Origin: Woeseiaceae bacterium | GTDB lineage: Bacteria; Pseudomonadota; Gammaproteobacteria; Steroidobacterales; Woeseiaceae | Assembly (NCBI GenBank): GCA_028277185.1 | Contig: JANQGQ010000016.1 | Coordinates: 1-64,000 of the forward strand | DNA length: 64,000 nt | Direction of reading: 5' to 3' | Shown: one piece after another, positions 59,513 to 64,000 of the stretch | Layout: every line of letters begins with the position of its first letter | How positions within the stretch are numbered: the first letter of the stretch is position 1 | The notes under the pieces: generated by a model | Seen by the model: only the letters and a program-made list of their open reading frames with translations | What the model was told of the DNA's origin: nothing | Database searches by the model: none | Program-made: the position numbers and the translations under genes

Positions 59513-60580
59513 ATGAAGCAACACGCGGCTCGCCACCGGGCGCCGATTCGCCCGCTTGCCGGGATCGCGCTCCTGGCTCTGCTGGCGGGCTGTGCCGGCT
59601 CGTCGTCGATCGTACGGGTCCCGTCCGAGAATCAGAACTCCCGGGTGAGCATCGTCGTCATTCATTTCACCGTCATCGACTTCGATACCTCGCTCAGAGT
59701 GCTGACCGAGCCCTCTTCACGGCCGGTCAGCTCGCACTATCTGATTCCCGAGCCGAACGATTCGAGCTACGACGAAGCGCGCCTCCGGGTCTACGAACTC
59801 GTTCCCGAAGAGCGCCGGGCCTGGCACGCGGGCTTAAGCTACTGGCGCGGCAAGACGGGGCTGAACGATCAATCGATCGGTATCGAGCTCGTCAATACCC
59901 CGAGCTGTCATAGCGTTCCCGCAGCCCCGGAACCGGAAGCCGGCGTTCCGGCGGCCGGCTCCGAGGCGACGCCCGACCCGGACGAGCCCGAAGAAGTCTG
60001 TTTCTTCCCGGACTTCGCCGAGTCGCAAATCGTGCTGCTCACCGATCTCCTGGGCGACATCCTCGAGCGGCATCCGGACATCAAGCCCACGCATATCGTC
60101 GCGCACTCCGACATCGCGCCCGACCGCAAGGTCGACCCCGGCCCGCGCTTTCCGTGGGAGCGTCTTTACGATCTGGGCTACGGCGCCTGGTTCGACGAGG
60201 AGACGGTCCTGCGCTACTGGCGGCAGTTTCTCGACACTCCGCTGCCGCTTGCCAACGTCCAGGCCGCTCTCAACACCTGGGGCTACGACATCGAGGCGAC
60301 CGGGGAGATGAACCGGCAGACGCGCGACGTCCTCCGCGCCTTCCAGATGCACTTCAGGCCGTTCGAGGTAACCCACGAAGCCACGCCGATCACGGTTGCC
60401 ATCCTGTTCGCGCTGATCGAGAAGTACTATCCCGACGAACTCGCGCCGCTCCTCGTGGTCGAGCCGCAACCGGCCGACGACCCCGTCGAGGAACGCATCG
60501 AGGAGCCGCCGGAAGAAGAACAACCGCCCGAGGAAGCGTCGGAAGGACTCGCCGCTGAACCCGCCGGGACCGGCGAGTGA
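59513..60580 (+). CDS. amiD: Outer-membrane-type lipoprotein N-acetylmuramoyl-L-alanine amidase (AmiD-like)
   Basis: A 355-residue zinc amidase that cuts between MurNAc and L-Ala. The lipobox LLAGC (C27) predicts membrane anchoring. The Amidase_2 zinc ligands are H51 (VVIHFT), H198 (VAHSDIAP) and D208 (KVDPGPRFPW), with a conserved E125 in GIELVN; a PG_binding_1-like helical domain follows at about 240-300. This is the AmiD architecture. Two features are unusual: a Pro/Glu-rich insertion of about 30 residues between C132 and C163 within the catalytic domain, and an acidic Pro/Glu tail. GAGGGGG precedes the ATG. Its stop overlaps the DUF819 start (GTGA), opening a four-gene peptide-salvage operon. 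Confidence 0.9.
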   Translation: MKQHAARHRAPIRPLAGIALLALLAGCAGSSSIVRVPSENQNSRVSIVVIHFTVIDFDTSLRVLTEPSSRPVSSHYLIPEPNDSSYDEARLRVYELVPEERRAWHAGLSYWRGKTGLNDQSIGIELVNTPSCHSVPAAPEPEAGVPAAGSEATPDPDEPEEVCFFPDFAESQIVLLTDLLGDILERHPDIKPTHIVAHSDIAPDRKVDPGPRFPWERLYDLGYGAWFDEETVLRYWRQFLDTPLPLANVQAALNTWGYDIEATGEMNRQTRDVLRAFQMHFRPFEVTHEATPITVAILFALIEKYYPDELAPLLVVEPQPADDPVEERIEEPPEEEQPPEEASEGLAAEPAGTGE

Positions 60581-61752
60581 TCAGCAATCCATTCACCTAC
60601 ATCGCGGTACTCGTGGCGCTGGGCGGGCTTCTGACCTGGCTCGAGCAGCAGTCGAAAAGCCGTGTCTTCGAGTTCGTCCCGCCGATCGTCATCCTGTACT
60701 TCGGCGTGATGTTGCTCGGCACGGCCGGCCTCTGGCCGGGACCCGGCGAGAACGCGGCGATCGACACGGCCTATCGCGCCGTCCGCAACAATCTCCTGCC
60801 CGCGATGATCTTCCTGATGCTGCTCAAGAGCGACCTCCGGCAGATACGTAAACTCGGCGGCCGCATGCTGCTCGCGTTTTTCGCGGCGACGACGAGCATT
60901 GCGATCGGCTTCATCATCGCGTTCACCCTGTTCCATCCCCTGCTCGAGGACGGCGCCTGGAAGACCTTCGCGGCGCTTGCAGGAAGCTGGATGGGCGGGA
61001 CGGGCAACATGGCGGCAATCCAGGGCGCTCTCGAGGTCCCGGACTCGAGCATGGGCTACACATTGCTGATCGACTCGATCGACTACGCGCTATGGGTGGT
61101 TTTCCTGCTGGCACTGGTACCGTACGCGGCCGTGTTCAACCGCTGGACGCGGGCCGATACCAGCGTCATCGACAGCGTCGGCAGCCGGCTCGAAGCCGAT
61201 GCCAACGACGACAAGGCGCCGATCACCGGCACCGATCTGTTGTTCTTAATCGGCCTGTCTCTGCTGATATCCGCGGTGGTCCAGAGTTTTGCGGGCGGTC
61301 TGCCGACCAGCGAGTTCCTCACGACGATGACCTGGATCGTGCTGATCGTCACGGTGCTGGGGGTTGCCGGCGCCGTCACGCCGCTCGGACGGACGCCGGG
61401 GTCCGGCGAGCTGGCCAGCGTCATGCTGTATGTGATCATCGCGCTCATCGCCTCACGCGCTAACTTCACGGAGCTGACCGAGGCGCCGGCGTACATCGTC
61501 GCCGGACTCGTGATCCTTGCGGTCCACGGCACGATCATGGCGGCGGTCGGCAAGCTGTTCCGGCTCGACCTGTTTTCGCTGGGCGTCGCGTCGCTTGCCA
61601 ACATCGGCGGCGTGGCCTCGGCGCCGATTCTCGCCGCCGCCTACTCCCGGGTGCTCATTCCCGTCGGCGTACTCATGGCGATGCTGGGCTATATTGTGGG
61701 CACGGCCGGCGGCTTGCTCGTCGGCCGGGCACTATCACTCGTAGCCTCATGA
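60577..61752 (+). CDS. DUF819 integral membrane protein, candidate dipeptide/muropeptide transporter
   Basis: A 391-residue protein with about 10-11 transmembrane helices, of the DUF819 family, whose substrate is not known. Internal repeat-like segments with small-residue motifs (GSWMGGTGNMAAIQGA and ASLANIGGVASAPILAAAY) are placed about 190 residues apart, as in inverted-repeat transporters. The GTG start overlaps the AmiD stop by 4 bp and its stop overlaps the NlpC/P60 start by 4 bp. Between an amidase, a γ-D-Glu endopeptidase and a dipeptide epimerase, transport of L-Ala-D-Glu or a similar peptide is the obvious guess, but unproven. Confidence 0.85.
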   Translation: MISNPFTYIAVLVALGGLLTWLEQQSKSRVFEFVPPIVILYFGVMLLGTAGLWPGPGENAAIDTAYRAVRNNLLPAMIFLMLLKSDLRQIRKLGGRMLLAFFAATTSIAIGFIIAFTLFHPLLEDGAWKTFAALAGSWMGGTGNMAAIQGALEVPDSSMGYTLLIDSIDYALWVVFLLALVPYAAVFNRWTRADTSVIDSVGSRLEADANDDKAPITGTDLLFLIGLSLLISAVVQSFAGGLPTSEFLTTMTWIVLIVTVLGVAGAVTPLGRTPGSGELASVMLYVIIALIASRANFTELTEAPAYIVAGLVILAVHGTIMAAVGKLFRLDLFSLGVASLANIGGVASAPILAAAYSRVLIPVGVLMAMLGYIVGTAGGLLVGRALSLVAS

Positions 61753-63161
61753 TCGTTTCAGTCAACAGCGTGCGCGTTTCCAGCGTAGTCAGTCTGGCCC
61801 TCCTCGCCGGTTGCGAGCGACCCGCGCCCGAGCACGCGGCCGACGCGCTCACGTTCTCGAGCGACGTCCCGGGCATCGAGGAACGCCATCTGACACCGGA
61901 CTTCTGGCTTGCGCGAACGCCGGACCGCGACGAGATCGTGCTGAGCGCCGGTGAGATCGACGCGTTCAACCGGCGTGCGTTCGATGTCGCGGATACCATG
62001 GTGCGTCTCGACGCGCTGCCTGAGTCCCTCGACCGCGATGAGCTCGTCGAACGCATCCGGCGCATCAGCAAGCCCCCGAGCTACGATCGCTGGTACGCGA
62101 ACGGCACGAAGCTGACCGACGCCGACTGGGCGCGTTTCGACGCGATGCTCAACCTCGACGGCATCGAAGAGCGAAACCCGCTGCGCTTCGGCATGGTGGT
62201 CGAGCGCTCGAGCATGCGTACTTATCCGACTGACGAGCCGATCTACAACACCGCGATACCGACGGACATCGACCGCTTTCAGGAGAACGGCTTGTTCCCG
62301 GGCGACGCCGTAGCCGTTCTGCATACGAGCAGCGACGGCAACTGGCTGCTCGTCCAAAGCTACAACTACCTCGCCTGGGCGCCGCGCGACGCGATCGGTA
62401 TCGGCGACCTCGACGCCATCCTCGAGTACCGGGCAAGCAAACGCTTTCTGATGGTCACGGGCGACAAGGTGTTGACGACCTTCAATCCCGAGCTTACCGC
62501 CACGTCGGAGCTGCAGCTCGACATGGGCGTTCGTCTGCCGCTGCTCTCCGCCGCCGAGGTCGGCCATGCGCTGCGCGGCCAGAATCCGTACACGAGCCAC
62601 GCCGTGCTGATCCCGGTCAGAGATGCAGGTGGCAGTCTCGCGTTCGAACCGGCGCTGGTCGCACGCAGCCAGGACGTGCACGTGGGCTATCTGCCGTACA
62701 CACGCGGCAACGTCATCCGACAATCGTTCAAGTTCCTGGGCGAACGTTACGGCTGGGGCCACGACTACAATGCGCGCGATTGCACGGGCTTCGTTTCCGA
62801 GATCTACAAGACCTTCGGCATCCTGCTGCCGAGAAACTCGGGCGACCAGCGCGACAGCGTCATCGGCGAGAACCTGCGTTTCGGCGAAGACGCCGATCAT
62901 GCTGCGCGGATCGCCGGCCTGGACACGCTCGACGTCGGCGATCTCGTGTACATCCCGGGTCACGTCATGCTGAGCCTCGGCGAAGTCGACGGCGAACCCT
63001 ACGTGATTCATGACGTCAACGGACTCAACTATGCCAGCCCGGACGGCGGGCTATACAGCGGCGTACTCAATACCGTGGCCGTCACGCCGTTGACGCCGCT
63101 CAAGTCCGACGAGGGCCGGCTCTACGTCGACCTGATGATGAGCATCAAGGACGTGAGGTAG
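61749..63161 (+). CDS. NlpC/P60 endopeptidase lipoprotein with SH3-like domains (YkfC-like)
   Basis: A 470-residue protein with lipobox LLAGC (C22), SH3-type beta domains at about 150-310, and a C-terminal NlpC/P60 cysteine peptidase. The catalytic cysteine is C345 in ARDCTGFVSEIY, and the histidine is in IPGHVMLSLG, with VIHDV as third element. YkfC-like enzymes cut γ-D-Glu-diamino-acid bonds in free muropeptides, releasing L-Ala-D-Glu. It overlaps DUF819 by 4 bp (ATGA) and is followed 4 bp later by the dipeptide epimerase, whose substrate is exactly L-Ala-D-Glu. The lipoprotein signal places it in the periplasm. Confidence 0.9.
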   Translation: MIVSVNSVRVSSVVSLALLAGCERPAPEHAADALTFSSDVPGIEERHLTPDFWLARTPDRDEIVLSAGEIDAFNRRAFDVADTMVRLDALPESLDRDELVERIRRISKPPSYDRWYANGTKLTDADWARFDAMLNLDGIEERNPLRFGMVVERSSMRTYPTDEPIYNTAIPTDIDRFQENGLFPGDAVAVLHTSSDGNWLLVQSYNYLAWAPRDAIGIGDLDAILEYRASKRFLMVTGDKVLTTFNPELTATSELQLDMGVRLPLLSAAEVGHALRGQNPYTSHAVLIPVRDAGGSLAFEPALVARSQDVHVGYLPYTRGNVIRQSFKFLGERYGWGHDYNARDCTGFVSEIYKTFGILLPRNSGDQRDSVIGENLRFGEDADHAARIAGLDTLDVGDLVYIPGHVMLSLGEVDGEPYVIHDVNGLNYASPDGGLYSGVLNTVAVTPLTPLKSDEGRLYVDLMMSIKDVR

Positions 63162-63165
63162 CGAC

Positions 63166-64000
63166 ATGAAGATCACCGGCATCGAACTCGGCAAGCTCAG
63201 AGTACCGCTCAAGACGCCGTTCAAGACCGCCCTGCGCACCGTCGATCACATGGAAGACGTCGTGATCGTGCTTGAGACCGATACGGGGCACACCGGCTAC
63301 GGCAGCGCGCCGGCGACCGCGGTCATCACCGGCGAGACGCACGGCTCGATCATCGAGGCGATTCGCACGGTCATCGCACCGAGCATCATGGGCGAAGACA
63401 TCCGCAACCTGAACCGGATCGTCAACCTCATCCAGAAATCGATATTCACGAACTTCAGCGCCAAAGCCGCGGTCGAGATCGCGATTTACGATCTCTTCGC
63501 CCAGTCCTTCGGCGCGCCGCTGTACCGCGTGCTCGGCGGCGGTGAGCCCGTGATTTCGACGGACATCACGATCAGCGTCGACTACATCGACAAAATGGTC
63601 GAAGACGCAACCCGGGCAGTGGAAGCCGGCTTCGAGGCTCTGAAGATCAAGGTGGGCAAGGACCTCGCGCTCGATATCCAGCGGGTCAAGGCGATCGCTG
63701 CCGCGGTCAGCGACAAGGCGCTCCTCCGGCTGGACGCGAATCAGGGCTGGACGCCGAAACAGACGGTGATGGCGCTGCGGGAACTCGAAAGCAGCGGCAT
63801 CGAACTGGAGTTCGTCGAGCAACCGGTGCGCGGCGACGACGTCGAAGGCATGAAGTACATCACGGAACGGGTTTCGACGGCAGTCATGGCCGACGAAAGC
63901 ACCTTCGGACCCAAGGAGGTCATCGATCTGATCCAAATGCGCGGCGCCGACATCATCAACATCAAGCTCATGAAGACCGGCGGCATTTCGAACGCGATCA
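63166..64000 (+). CDS. L-Ala-D/L-Glu epimerase (enolase superfamily), truncated by the window end
   Basis: The first 278 codons of a muconate-lactonizing-type enolase-superfamily enzyme. Catalytic lysines K160 and K162 in ALKIKVG, metal ligands D190 (LRLDANQGW), E218 (EQPV) and D243 (MADES), and the second general base lysine in INIKLMKTGG are present. The pattern fits the dipeptide epimerase that turns L-Ala-D-Glu into L-Ala-L-Glu during murein recycling. The related N-acetyl-D-glutamate racemase (DgcA) is an alternative, given a DUF1611 gene at 38536. GAGG lies before the ATG and the gene starts 4 bp after the NlpC/P60 stop, so it ends the visible operon. The C-terminus lies beyond 64000. 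Confidence 0.9.
   Translation, partial: MKITGIELGKLRVPLKTPFKTALRTVDHMEDVVIVLETDTGHTGYGSAPATAVITGETHGSIIEAIRTVIAPSIMGEDIRNLNRIVNLIQKSIFTNFSAKAAVEIAIYDLFAQSFGAPLYRVLGGGEPVISTDITISVDYIDKMVEDATRAVEAGFEALKIKVGKDLALDIQRVKAIAAAVSDKALLRLDANQGWTPKQTVMALRELESSGIELEFVEQPVRGDDVEGMKYITERVSTAVMADESTFGPKEVIDLIQMRGADIINIKLMKTGGISNAI

Noticed and set aside
59309..59665. N-terminal extension of the Oar-like receptor up to 59665
   Set aside because: It would cross the AmiD start and the promoter region and bury the signal peptide.
1..64000. Genomic island or mobile element
   Set aside because: No integrase, transposase, tRNA, direct-repeat border or obvious change in base composition was seen.

Overview
The window is high-GC DNA (clearly above 60%) packed with protein-coding genes. 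It reads like a gammaproteobacterial chromosome of the nutrient-scavenging Xanthomonadales / Steroidobacterales / Woeseiales type. It has five TonB-dependent outer-membrane receptors, many exported hydrolases and lipoproteins, an ECF sigma factor overlapping a Ser/Thr kinase-TPR gene, and TPR-sulfotransferase and S9 dipeptidyl peptidase genes. I saw no rRNA, tRNA, transposase, integrase, phage gene or CRISPR array. The lineage is an inference from gene content; no marker gene places it.

Left part (0-26 kb): uptake and breakdown of peptides. A class I/II aminotransferase is followed by secreted amidohydrolases of the imidazolonepropionase / Xaa-Pro dipeptidase type (1475-2800, 2827-4182, 18651-19970) and a double-length version at 13100-15742 in which both halves have lost metal ligands. 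They alternate with TonB receptors (4596, 9147, 22272), a CDGSH-cupin fusion, a TPR-sulfotransferase, an exported VOC protein, a periplasmic dipeptidyl peptidase IV-like enzyme (16403), and a DUF885 lipoprotein coupled to a DapA-family lyase (22352-25014).

Middle (25-45 kb): a LysR regulator (25198) separates the DapA-family gene from a five-gene minus-strand operon (30171 to 26134). That operon encodes a VOC protein, a Rid-family protein and a three-component FAD / 2Fe-2S / FAD-BFD dehydrogenase of the HcnABC / opine oxidase / D-hydroxyproline dehydrogenase type. With the dipeptidyl peptidase, the dipeptidase-like amidohydrolases and the DapA-family enzyme, the most economical reading is proline/hydroxyproline peptide catabolism; this is inference. 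Then come a divergent NRAMP-like transporter, a two-TM ion channel, an alpha/beta hydrolase, a DUF2905 protein, another TonB receptor, a small beta-barrel, an exported short-chain dehydrogenase, a DUF1611 / M20 / flavin-reductase operon, two tiny genes, and the ECF sigma / kinase-TPR pair.

Right part (45-64 kb): a nearly complete peptidoglycan salvage island. Sugar branch: NamZ exo-muramidase (50728), SSS transporter (53889), BadF-type amino-sugar kinase (48865), MurQ (49818), NagA (52702) and NagB (51927), plus an AmpG-like permease and MurA. Peptide branch: AmiD-like amidase (59513), LD-carboxypeptidase (45270), NlpC/P60 endopeptidase (61749), DUF819 membrane protein (60577) and L-Ala-D/L-Glu epimerase (63166, cut by the window end). 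A lysozyme-like lipoprotein (55364) and an Oar-like TonB receptor (56336) lie in between. Many neighbouring genes overlap by 4 bp (ATGA or GTGA), so they form tight operons.

Regulation: a TTGC-N7-GCAA palindrome, which satisfies the LysR-type T-N11-A rule, occurs in four divergent intergenic regions (16297, 25135, 30259, 59421), including that of the LysR gene itself. This suggests a shared regulon joining the peptide and peptidoglycan modules. A perfect 13-bp-stem terminator lies at 56293-56323.
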